Position numbers and translations under genes: made by a program. A model generated the notes under the pieces. It did not search any database and was not told the DNA's origin. It was given only the letters and a program-made list of their open reading frames with translations. From Trametes villosa (lineage: Eukaryota > Basidiomycota > Agaricomycetes > Polyporales > Polyporaceae), in contig PUDQ02000001.1 of NCBI GenBank assembly GCA_002964805.2, positions 8,704,001 through 8,768,000 on the forward strand: 64,000 nucleotides of DNA, given 5' to 3'. Below, one piece after another: positions 1 to 9,449 of this stretch. Positions within the stretch are counted from its first letter, which is position 1. Each line of letters begins with the position of its first letter.

Positions 1-955
1 CCGGCCGCGCTTGTTGTCGCGGTGGCTTTAGTGGTCGCCGAAGATACTGGGGATGTTGCCAGAGATTGTTCAGCACCCGGTGTCGTTACGTCGGGCTCCC
101 CTGACCGACTGCTTGTCAGAGTGCCGATATCAAAATAGCATGCTAACAACATACTCACGCAGGCTCGCAATCTGCCTAGCTCGCTGCATATCAACTATCC
201 CGTCACCCTATTGCTTACTCATGAGCGTGTTTTACCATGAGAATATGGGATGGAATGCTCGCCGTTAGTGGTAGATACGCCCAAGCAGGGATCGCAGTGT
301 CGGATGGAATTTGTTCGAGATATCTTGAATGAGTGGAGTCAGGATGGTAGACAATAACACTGTGAAATAAGGACACACGCTTGGATTGCGGGGTTCGTGC
401 ACTGGAGCCCCCCATGACCAGAATACGTCTTCCATCTGCGGGACCATTATAATTGCATTGACTTTGACCTTGAGACTTGGGCTGCTTACGAGAAGGACTG
501 CTCATCTTGGCCCCGCTGCGCCCCACATAGATAGCACACATCAATGAGCGAGTAATAAACTGTGCTGCAAAGGCACTGATTGTTGTTGAGCTGACTGAGA
601 GATGTTGGCAGGGGATTCTGAGGGCTAATAGGCCCTACACAGCGTGTCAGCGGTGCATATCTAACGGTAGAGATATACTGAGATTAATGACTTACCATAG
701 CATGCGGACCCGTCAATGAAGAGTTTGTGTGCGATCACACAAGGATCCTGTCCTCGTGCATTGAATAGCTGAGGGTACTCGTGAGCCAAGTTGGCGTACA
801 GCACAGGCACTACTGACCACTTCATATTCGGAGTTCTGCGACGGAGTGCAGGACGAAGGGAGCGATTTGGACAAGCCCGGGTCTGAACCCTTGGAGTTGT
901 CGGGCGGGTTTGGGGATGCAAAGATCAGGGACAATAGCCCGAAGACCCAGGCCAT
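1..955 (-). CDS. Cys-signature single-TM surface protein, copy 1 (partial, runs off left edge)
   Basis: Only the N-terminal and stalk part is in the window. Reading the minus strand, exon 1 (955-818) opens with MAWVFGLLSLIFA, a short signal peptide, followed by SCTPSQNSEYEV. Intron GTCAGT..CCTCAG leads to exon 2 (768-696) with LFNARGQDPCVIAHKLF. Further exons carry CLCSTVYYSLIDVCYLCGAQ (near 590-530), a tryptophan motif FWSWGAP (near 420-400) and IPSDTAIPAWAYLPLTA (near 310-260). The last 130 bases read as a Ser/Thr-rich stalk. This order matches a family common in Agaricomycetes: signal peptide, C-x-C...C-x-x-C ectodomain, mucin-like stalk, one TM helix, Arg-rich juxtamembrane block. Function is unknown; a cell-surface sensor or anchor role is inference. 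The start was chosen because the same ATG context is conserved in the tandem copy at 4536. Internal exon borders between 700 and 130 are approximate. Confidence 0.72.
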
Positions 956-1408
956 TCTTGATCGCTGAACGGATGATAAACCAGCAAGAGATGAGAAAAC
1001 CGACGAAAAGAGAGCGAGGGAGGGCGCAAAACCCACGACCCACCCACCCGTTATATCACCCGCGCCCACCCGAGCGTCCAAGCGTCCATGAAGTACGCCT
1101 GCGATCGAGCGAAGCAGATGAACGGCGCGAAGCGCGACCAGGGTGGGACTGCACGAGCCATCTGTCCGATGGTTGATGAACGAGTTTGCAGGACGTGTTC
1201 CGCATCTCGGAAGGTGCGGCAGGCGATGTTGGTGGGAAGGGGCAACGAGGGACTAAGCCGGCAATGGCGTTGTCCTCCAGCTTGGGTTTGGGTTTGCGCG
1301 GCTCGCCGGGGTGGATGACGGGACGGATGCGGTGTCGCTGTCATACGTCAATGTGTTCGTACCTGCGAGAGGGGTCGTGATTATCAGCATGAACAATGCT
1401 GGTGCATC
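956..1408. repeat. Duplicated promoter segment (left part of copy 1)
   Basis: This stretch upstream of membrane-protein copy 1 aligns by eye with 4537-4952 upstream of copy 2. Shared blocks include the TATA-like region, a block around CATCTCGGAAGGTGCG, TGTTGGTGGGAAGGGGCAA, GCGGCTCGCCGGGGT and GCGTGATTATCAGCAT. The homology resumes at about 2620-2720 (matching 4951-5040). The duplication unit therefore included more than 500 bases of upstream DNA as well as the gene. Confidence 0.75.
1024..1057 (-). promoter_or_regulatory. Conserved TATA-like promoter block of membrane-protein copy 1
   Basis: This 34-base block ends in GATATAAC on the minus strand and is followed by a GGGTGGGTGGG tract. It matches 33 of 34 bases of 4611-4644, at nearly the same distance (about 70-100 bases) upstream of the paralogue's ATG. 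Conservation at a fixed distance suggests a core promoter; transcription start sites are not known. Confidence 0.55.
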
Positions 1409-2619
1409 CATCGCAGAAACGGCGCGGAAGTTATAAGGTGGGCAAGAATCAGGGCTCTAGTAATGGCTTACGGAGCATTATAAGCCCGCTGTAATCTTCT
1501 TTCTAGTCGTGAGCGCCACGATCATTACGCTGTATCACAAGGAGCTGATGAGGGGTTCTAAGACGCCAGTAAATATCCCAAGTGAACACAATCATTGCGC
1601 TCGTCTTACCATCGCTTTCCAACCTGCGCGCTCGATTATGTTGGCCTTCAAGTCGCGGCGGCATCAACTATACAGTCTTACGGCGGAGTTTGAACTCCCA
1701 GCCCCAGGTGGCGCCCCTCGCTACCGCCCTTTTTCCCTTGTTCCTTCGCGACGCACCGAGTCCCCCAGCCCTCGCGCTCCTCCAAGTGCTCACCCAGCCC
1801 CTACTTTCGTCGTGCATTGTACAAGAACAATCATGTATCATTGACAACTTTCTCTTCCTCTCCTTACAGATGGCCGTTGAGCCCGCTTCCCTCTGGGTAC
1901 CGTCGTCTCCCAGGGCTTGGACTGCTAGTGGCTTCGCACGGTTCTTCACCCGGCTCTACTGTGGCTGGCACCGTCCGAGGCTTTGTTCTGGGGTCGGTCT
2001 TCCTAGGCTCTCTGAGGACTCTTCTGCAGTGGCTCTAGAACTCGACTTGCCGCTGGGGCTGGTTCGCGGCTGTCTGGCCCGGCTTAGGGACTATCTGGCT
2101 GCGCCTCCGGGACATAGACTGTCGACTGCATGTACCTCGCTCTTGGCGGCTATCACGGCGCATTCTCAAACGGCACCGGTGGCTCCTTCCGTCTAGCAGG
2201 CCTCCATCTCGCAGATTGGTCGGCCTGGGGTATACCTGGGGTCTCGTAGTACGATCGTCTATATACCGTTGTACCTCCGAGCATGTGTGGGCGTTCTCCT
2301 ATGTTGTATCAGTAGTACCGTCATCCTTGAATACATCGTCTCTATTCGCATAGCATGATTTTGGCTTTGAATGATTGGTCTGCAACGCAAGCGAAAATAT
2401 CATCCATTACAGCACCTATTACAAGCAGTCGCTATCTTGGGAGACCACGGCATTATGACGAATCTTGCAATTATCTCGCAGGTTGCAAAGGGACCGACGT
2501 GAGAATAATGGCATTATGATAGATCGTGAGTCTGCAATCATTCCGGCCCTTACAACGGGTTACAAGCTCGTCGTAATCCCTTTACAACGTGTTACAAAAC
2601 CCGCGACAAAAATGTGATG
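1409..2619. mobile_element. 1.2 kb insertion in the promoter of membrane-protein copy 1 (candidate non-autonomous element)
   Basis: The homology with the paralogous promoter is interrupted exactly here. The left flank ends GTGCATC and the right flank resumes TCATTGCCATACC, while the uninterrupted copy at 4947-4965 reads GTGCATCATTGACATACC. A 2-base TC could be a target duplication. The ends are imperfect inverted repeats starting CATC (about 17 of 28 positions match). The interior holds repeated TTACAA-type words near the right end (2440-2600) and an open frame from about 1870 to 2196 with no family I recognise. No transposase is visible. The alternative is a deletion of this segment from copy 2. 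Confidence 0.45.
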
Positions 2620-2621
2620 TC

Positions 2622-2931
2622 ATTGCCATACCTCAAGCTACCACACCGCACACGGTCCCACCGAAGGAGTGAAGAACACACCCCGCGCTCTCACGCGCAG
2701 TGGGCATGCGCATCCATGTCAAGCATTCGCGCTCGCAATTGTATGCCAGCAATAAGCTTGAAGCTCACCTTCAACTTGCAACATTATCGGGCAGCCTGCC
2801 AAACTCTAGCCGAGAGCCGTATTCCACAGTACATTATGCGCAGTCAAAACTGACGGTCTTGAGGAGGAGTGTAGGGTATAAAAAAGCGCAGTTGTGGGGA
2901 TGGTAATGAACGTTGGGGCCTACACATTGAG
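2622..2931. other. Remainder of upstream region of copy 1 / 3' region of copy 2
   Basis: The first 100 bases (CATACCTCAAGCTACCACACC onward) match 4959-5040 and complete the duplicated promoter. The rest up to the stop codon of copy 2 shows no gene; it probably contains the 3' UTR of copy 2. Confidence 0.5.
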
Positions 2932-4536
2932 TCATAGATCTGGGTACTCTCCGTAAGTCACCGATTTCTTCTCCACTGACATGGCGTGCAGCGTCTCCAT
3001 GTCCGAGTCGTCGTCATCCGGATCCTGCAAGACGGGGTGAGCGAACAACGTCGTCGAAGGCTCGAAAAGATCAGTACCTCGCCCTTGATCGTAGAGTTCA
3101 CGGAAGGCGCGCGGTCGGCGGCTTGCAGCGTCGGCTTGTGGGGGGCCCACCACCAGTCGAGTGGGCCGGATGCCATTGCCTCCTTCTCAAGTCGGCGGCG
3201 GCGGCGACGACGGGCGAGGAGAAGGATCACGCAAACGGCGAGGATGGCTGCCACTATCGCTGCAAAGACTCCTCCGAGAATCGCGCCTAGGTAGCTCCGC
3301 CGAGATGAGGCGGCACCCGGTGTTGGGCTGCTGGAGATGGGCGTACTAGAGACGCTGCTGGGCTCGGGTGAGGCCCCGTACGCGCCGGCCTGCCTCGTCG
3401 GGGTATGTGTTGTAGCAGAGCCCTGGTCCCCACCAACAGATGTACGGCTGCCAGGCCGAAATGGGGTACTCGCGGTCGTCAATGTGGGTGTTGTAGCGGC
3501 CGACGAGACCGGGGAAAGTGATGTAGATGGGGTGCTCTGGGATCCGTCGCTGGTATTACTATCTGTTGGCAATATTGACGGCGAGGACAGTGTATGTGAC
3601 TCTGGAGAGGGAGAGACCGCGCCTGTGACCGGGCCTGGCCCTGGATTTGCGGAGTTCGCGGTGGAAGGTGCAGGGATCGCCGGCGGTGTTGAGGGCGACT
3701 GAGAAGCTGGGGCTGGTTCACTCAACGTGGCCGAGTTAGCTCCTCCTAGGATCGCACGATCAGTACACCTTCGTATCCAAGAATCTTGAGGGCTCGAATC
3801 TCACCCTGACCCTGACCCGCCACCTGTTCTGCATGCTGGATGTCGACCCTGTCGTTCTAACCCGCGTGTGTAAGGTCTCTCTGTCAAAACGAGTAATGCT
3901 CGAGGGAAGCTCACACTCAAAGGTAAGGAAGCCCATGGCGGAATGGTGGTACCCTCAGGAATGGTATGCGAATAACTGCGAGGTTATGATCAGGCGCGGG
4001 CCCTTAAAAGCCGGCAAGATACGCACGTCTGCGGGGGCGAATTGCAACCTAGTGTGTGGGAGTACTCGGACATTCTGTCAAAGCCGCTTCAGCTAAGGAT
4101 CGGGGAAAGCGCTGGCGCAACTTACGTGATCTGCAGAGACTTCGTGTCCGAGCACATGCCGCAGACATATGCCAGGGAATAGTATACGGTGTTGCACAGG
4201 CAAGGATTATTTTGTAGCTGATTAGGAGGAGGCGGGTTCTTGGGATCGATCTGACCTACGGTGCGCGAAACTTATCAGTGTCGAATAGAGGACAATATAT
4301 CAGCGCAGGGCGAACCGTAGCATGTACCCAACAGAGCTATGGCGTTTGCACATGGGTCCTGTCCCAGCGCGTTATTCAACTGGGTGATTGTCAGAGAAGG
4401 CCACAGGAATACTGGCATAGCGGCTTACCACGGTGTATTGCGACGAGGTGCAGGATGTGGGCCACGGCGGATTGATGCTCTGACCAGACCCACGGGAAGA
4501 GAGGAAAAGAGAGGACGCGTTTAACACTTTGACCAT
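2932..4536 (-). CDS. Cys-signature single-TM surface protein, copy 2
   Basis: Full-length paralogue of the gene at the left edge. The start (4536) reads MVKVLNASSLFLSS. Exon 1 ends SCTSSQYTV; after intron GTAAGC..ACCCAG the next exon reads LNNALGQDPCANAIALLGTCYG. Later exons hold CLCNTVYYSLAYVCGMCSDT (near 4200-4140), TTIPPWASLPLSV (near 3960-3910) and DIQHAEQVAGQGQ. The large exon (about 3753-3078) is a Pro/Ser/Thr stalk, then a TM helix (LGAILGGVFAAIVAAILAVC) and seven consecutive Arg, then a short cytosolic tail. The last intron (3077-3025) joins KGE to DPDDDDSDMETLH, ending YGEYPDL. The N-terminus of this copy is a weaker signal peptide than that of copy 1. Exon borders between 4300 and 3750 are approximate, and one or more of the small exons could be degenerate. 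Molecular function unknown. Confidence 0.72.
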
Positions 4537-5040
4537 CCTCGATCGCTCAAGGCTAGAAGGCTAAAATGAGCGGATAAGATTCACGACGCGACACGAGAGA
4601 GGAAGGGAGAGCGCAAAGCCCACGACCCACCCACCCGTTATATCGATTGCGCCCAAGCGTTCAAGAACCTCCCCTGGGATCGCGCGAGAAAGATGGACGG
4701 CGCGAATCGTGACTAGGCCGGCCATCTGTCCGATGGGTGATGCAGGAGCCCACAAGGCGCCTTCCCCATCTCGGAAGGTGCGTCAGCCGATGTTGGTGGG
4801 AAGGGGCAATGGACTGTCTTCCAACCCGGGTCGGGTTTGGGTTCGTGCGGCTCGCCGGGGTCGATGAGGGGGCGGCAGTGTCGATGTCATATGTCAGTGT
4901 GTTGGTGCCTGCGAGAGGGCGTGATTATCAGCATTGTTCATGCTAGTGCATCATTGACATACCTGGAGCTACCACATCGCACGCGGTCCCACCGAAGAAG
5001 TGAAGAACGACTTCCGCGCTCTCACGCGCAGAGAGCAACG
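4537..5040. repeat. Duplicated promoter segment, uninterrupted copy
   Basis: Upstream region of copy 2, homologous to 956-1408 plus 2620-2720. It lacks the 1.2 kb segment found at 1409-2619 and so serves as the empty-site reference. Confidence 0.75.
4611..4644 (-). promoter_or_regulatory. Conserved TATA-like promoter block of membrane-protein copy 2
   Basis: Near-identical (33 of 34 bases) to 1024-1057 and 75-108 bases upstream of the start codon. The minus strand reads GATATAACGGGTGGGTGGG. Confidence 0.55.
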
Positions 5041-8000
5041 ACGTCGAACGTTCACGCTCGCAATGGAACGGTAGCATCCGCACAGCCTCGGCAGCGCACG
5101 ACCGCCCGGCATTGGTGGCAAGAACGCAAAGAACCCGCGGCCTTCGAAAGTAGCAGATTGGGTTCTGCGTGGGCTGATGCAGGTGTTGATATCAAACCTG
5201 CCCTGGGAGTGTGTCCGCGGGCGGCGCGCTGATAGCGTCAAATTCGAGAGCTACTAACTGAAAGAAGACGTCAGCGCCGCCTCACCTATCATGGGTGCGT
5301 AGCTCGCCGCACCTGGGGGTGGCGGGCTATGTGTATGGGCTCGGGCGAGACGGTGGGGGTGGCGCGCGAGGATGGGATCAACTCAAGCGGAAGATCTCGA
5401 GATGATGATAACTATAAGTAGGGACCGCGCCGGGGTGCAGTGACGACGTTGTCAGAAGCCTATCACGAACGTTGTTCGCCCTTGGGCTTGTCCATTGCTA
5501 TGTTTTGCCATCGTTATGGAAGTGCTGGCTGTGGCTAAGCAACGTCCGCAATCTCTGCGAATCGTAGCAAAATGTCAGCCCGGCTTGGTAGAACACTGAC
5601 GCCGACGATGAGATGCCGGCGAGACTCACCTCGCCCATCTCCCCATCGCGAATTCGCCACACCTTCGCAACTCGGGCAAAACCGGGATGCGCGATCGTGG
5701 TCACTAGTACCGTACAACCCCCCGAGTCCGAGCGCAGTGGCACAAACGCAACTTCATGCTTCGTGCCCGGCCTGCCCGCGGACGTCCACACGGGGGCGAT
5801 CGGCGTCACCGTGTATCTGCAGCGAGATAAGAGCATGCTACCGCGCAGCGCGCGCGTTCTCGATTCTGGAATCCCGCGTAATGAGGGATCCGCGCGACGG
5901 AAGTAACTCGCTAACACCAGCACATCAGGTCTGAGGCTTCAGGCCTGGCCTGTGGTTGCTTAGACATTCGCCCGTCGACTCGGGGCCATCGGCGGTTGTT
6001 ACTGGGTACGGTGAACTCTGTGGGGAGCACGGCGCGTCAGATCGGTCTGGACTGGAGACTGGAGAACAAGCTCAACGACGGCGGATCGGCAACGTACCTG
6101 AAGACGCAACCTCCGTCATATCACAGCGCCATACATACGCATACGCGCATCTGAGGGTACCGAGAAGGCGCTGCGGGGTCACCGGAGCGGCGGAGATGTG
6201 CCCCCCGCCAGGCCCGCAGGCCCATAGCCCGAGCCTGGTACGGGCAGTCTCACAAGAGGTAAATTATGCCACACTGATCGCTGAACGGGGGCTGCGGCTG
6301 CCACGCACGCCTGCACCGATCCCTCAACGAGGCTCGGCACAGCAGGACGTCCCACCGGCGACGCCATCAGCAGGACAGCCCGTGCGGCGCGACGCGACCC
6401 GGGGGGCATGAGGCGGACCGTTACGGCAGCCCACCCACCCTCGTTGTGCAGGCGCGGCGGCAGGTGAGCCTGGGGGACCGCGGAGAACTGGCAAGCGAGC
6501 TCAGGCGGTCGTTGCCCAGCGAGCCGTGCAAAGCACAGTGCGCGCAGGGCGCGGCGATGTAGGTGTTCCCTGGTCTCTCCGGGCCGCTGTAGTTTCAACG
6601 CACTTCTTGATATTCGAGAGGAGACGGATACAAAGTGCACGCCGCGGCGCAGCGCGCGCCCGCGGGAGAGAAGCCCCAGCCTGGCGCCAGCGCAACGCTG
6701 GCAGTGAGACGGGTGCGCCGTGCTTCGCGTCCTGCGCTGCGCCACGCCCACATCCATGCATCGACTGCTATAGCTACTGCCTGGCGCCGAGTTCCCAGCA
6801 GAAGAGCTCCCGTCACCCGTGCCAGGGGGCGCCGAGAATAGCCAGGGACGCGACGCGCTGGGTATCTGCGGCTGCCCCGTACGTACGCGCAGCTACCGAG
6901 AGAGCGCGTTCTGCGGCTGAATGGAGGGGGAGATGAACGGGTGGCGGCGCGCGCGCGGGCCGGGCGGGATGTGCTGAAGGGAGAAGACGCGAGGCTGCTC
7001 TACGCGGCGCCTTGAGGCTCAGGGCAGCCCCCGGACGGGCATTGACAAAGAACGCAGGAAGGTTCAGGATCAAGCTCAAGGCGGAGGGGAGCGCGCGCGA
7101 AGGGGGTGACGTCCGGAAGCGGGTGCGGTCGAGCTGCGCCTGGATCCATGGCTGGGAATGCGGACGGGCTACAGTTGGGCTGATCGCAGAAGACGGGCGT
7201 CCGAGCGGCCGGAGACTTGCAACGTGGAGGGGGTAGTATGTTGGATAGACTACCGGTCGGCGGTGGGAGCGCTCCCAGAGCGCGCGCGGAAGACCGAAGG
7301 CCAACGGACTTTGTCTCGTGTGGGGAGGCGTGTAACTGCGCGCGGCGGCGTCGGTGGCCAGGGCGACATGAGGCTATGGGACGTTCGCGCGCTAGTCAGC
7401 TGTAACCTGTATAGTGTGTGACCGGGTCAGACGGCGCGGCGTTGGCCGCTGTCATCGTAGGGTATGGATATCCAGACTTCACTAGAGGCGGCCGGAGAGA
7501 GGACGAGCTGGGCGGGGAAGGGGCGCCGCCGTGCAAGACGCGGCACGCGCTGGAATGGAGAGAGCTGGGCCGGTGCGTTGGACGACTGCCGGGGACTTCT
7601 GCGCTGCCGCTTCGGGGGCACGCACGGTTCTGGAAGGGCATCAGCGACGAGAATCGGTATCACATGTGGCAGCGGACTGCAGAGATGGGAGCGATACAGC
7701 AACACAGCGCTGGAGGGCGCATGAATGGGCGGTCTGGCCCGCGGGCACGCGAAGGGGACAGAAGAGCATCTTCGCTCGCTGGATATGGGCGGGCTGACGA
7801 GGGGCGCGAGATAGGCAGGTGCAGATCAGCGTCATCGCGCGTCGGACGCGGAGGAAGGGTCGGAGGAAGAGCTCGGGAGAGAGGAGGAAGGGGAAGTGGT
7901 TTGGCCGGGCGGCGGCGAGCTGGACAGGACGCGAGCTCGCGCACGACCGCTGCCGCACGGCGCATCCTGGCCATCAGGCGGGCTCGACTCGCGAAGCACG

Positions 8001-8630
8001 GGCTCGAGGGGCGTGCCGCGGTCGTCAGCGAGATGGGCGGCATGCACGGTGCCTGTTCAGAGCGCGTCCCAAACGGTGCATATTCCTCCATGTCGCGGGT
8101 GGCACACGGCCCAAGCAGGCAGGATGCCCAGATGTCCGTTCGCTGAGCCCAGCGCAACTTCGGGGAAACGCTGCGGAAACGTGAGACCCGCGCGGGCCTA
8201 TTAGTATCTCTGTGCGTGCGACGCTCGCTGCCCCACACGGCGTCGGCGTCGGGCGTCGCGTGCTCGCGCGGCGGGGACGCTGTTGGCGGGGAGAGAAGGG
8301 CCGGCCGGGGTGGGCGCGGGCGCGGAGAGGCTCCACGCCGGGGGACGGACGAGGGGCGGCGGGGAGAAGAAGCAGCGCCTGCGCCGCCTCTCTGCGGGGA
8401 AAACGCTTCTAGGCGCCCGCGTTCCGCCAGGTCTCGGAACGCGCCTGCCGCATTGGGCAGCCGGACCGGACCGAGATTGAGATTTCTTTGAGGATCGGGC
8501 AGGTACTTGAGCGAGCCCTCCGCTGCCCCGTCCTGCCCTCCCTCGCATTATCTTGCGCTCCTCCCACACACTCCCCCGCCCCCTCCGCACCCCGCACCCG
8601 CACCCGCACCCCGCCCTCTCCGCAACCATC
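5041..8630. other. Long GC-rich non-coding region
   Basis: No convincing gene. Many overlapping open frames on both strands are expected from the high GC. The only stretch that looks faintly protein-like is minus strand 5923-5630, ending in RIRDGEMGE just before a GTGAGT donor-like site, but I could not attach it to a family or to a further exon. The last 100 bases (about 8560-8625) are a C-rich tract with repeated CACCCG words, probably the promoter and 5' UTR of the gene at 8631. Confidence 0.5.
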
Positions 8631-9449
8631 ATGAGCATGTCCGTCGACGACCTCGTCGCGTCCCTCAACGCCAACCACATCGGCCAAGAAGCGATCGAGC
8701 TCGCCGCCTTGCAGGTCCGTCGGTGGCGCCGCGTCTCTTTCTCCCTTGTCTGACGGTTGACTGACCCCCTCCCGCAGGCGCAGCTCTCGCAGACCCTCTT
8801 CGCCCAGTCCCACTCCAACCCTGTCTCCTTTAACGCACCCCGTACAGCAGGGTGGAACACGCCCATCTCCCGCACGCCCTCCCACAGCATCTCCTGGGAG
8901 GCCGGCGACGCCACCTGGGGTCCCCGCGGAAGCACCTCCAGCACAAAGATGCGCTGCTCGATCGACGAGGGCCAGCGCGACTCGGACGATATGGACGAAG
9001 ATGAGCGCATGGTCGAGGACCTCCTCTTTTCCCCCACCTCGCCCTCCGCCCAGTCGGGCTCCTCCTTCGCGCGTGCGCCACCATCCGCGAGCTCCGCGCA
9101 CGCCACGTCCCCCACTCCCTCTTCGGCGCTCCGCCAGCGAAAAGCGAGCCTCTCGATGAACGCGCACCCGCTCGAACATGCGCAGTACGAGCTGCCCTCG
9201 CCGAACACGTCCCTCTTCGCGACGACGGATCCGTTCTACCTCGCGTCGCTCCAGGGCGCGCACGGGCACGCGCATACGCAGCAGGCCTCCTCCGTGTTCG
9301 CGCAGGCGGGTCGCCCCGCGACGCACTCGCCGTTCCTCAAGCACCACATGCCGCCGATGTACGCCGGGTTCGGGCACGGCTACCAGGCCGTCGCGCCGGA
9401 CGTGCAGCCGCACAACATGTTCGCGACGACCGCGGCGTTCAGCGCATGA
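8631..9449 (+). CDS. Uncharacterised basidiomycete protein with conserved N-terminal helix, 251 aa
   Basis: Two exons (8631-8714 and 8778-9449) joined across a 63-base intron GTCCGT..CCGCAG; both parts sum to 251 codons plus TGA. The N-terminus MSMSVDDLVASLNANHIGQE continues into AIELAALQAQLSQTLF, a predicted amphipathic helix spanning the splice junction. The rest is low-complexity, rich in Ser, Pro, Ala and His, with an acidic patch (DSDDMDEDERMVEDLLF). I believe similar short proteins occur in other basidiomycetes, but no function is known to me. The acidic/hydrophobic patch could be a transactivation-like or protein-docking segment; this is speculation. Confidence 0.75.

Noticed and set aside
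1582..2196. 204-codon frame inside the 1.2 kb insertion as a transposon protein
   Set aside because: No transposase, integrase or capsid motif; composition is typical of chance frames. The insertion is reported without a gene.
5498..5923. 141-codon minus-strand frame resembling a coding exon
   Set aside because: It ends near a donor-like GTGAGT, but no flanking exons, family motif or promoter support it.
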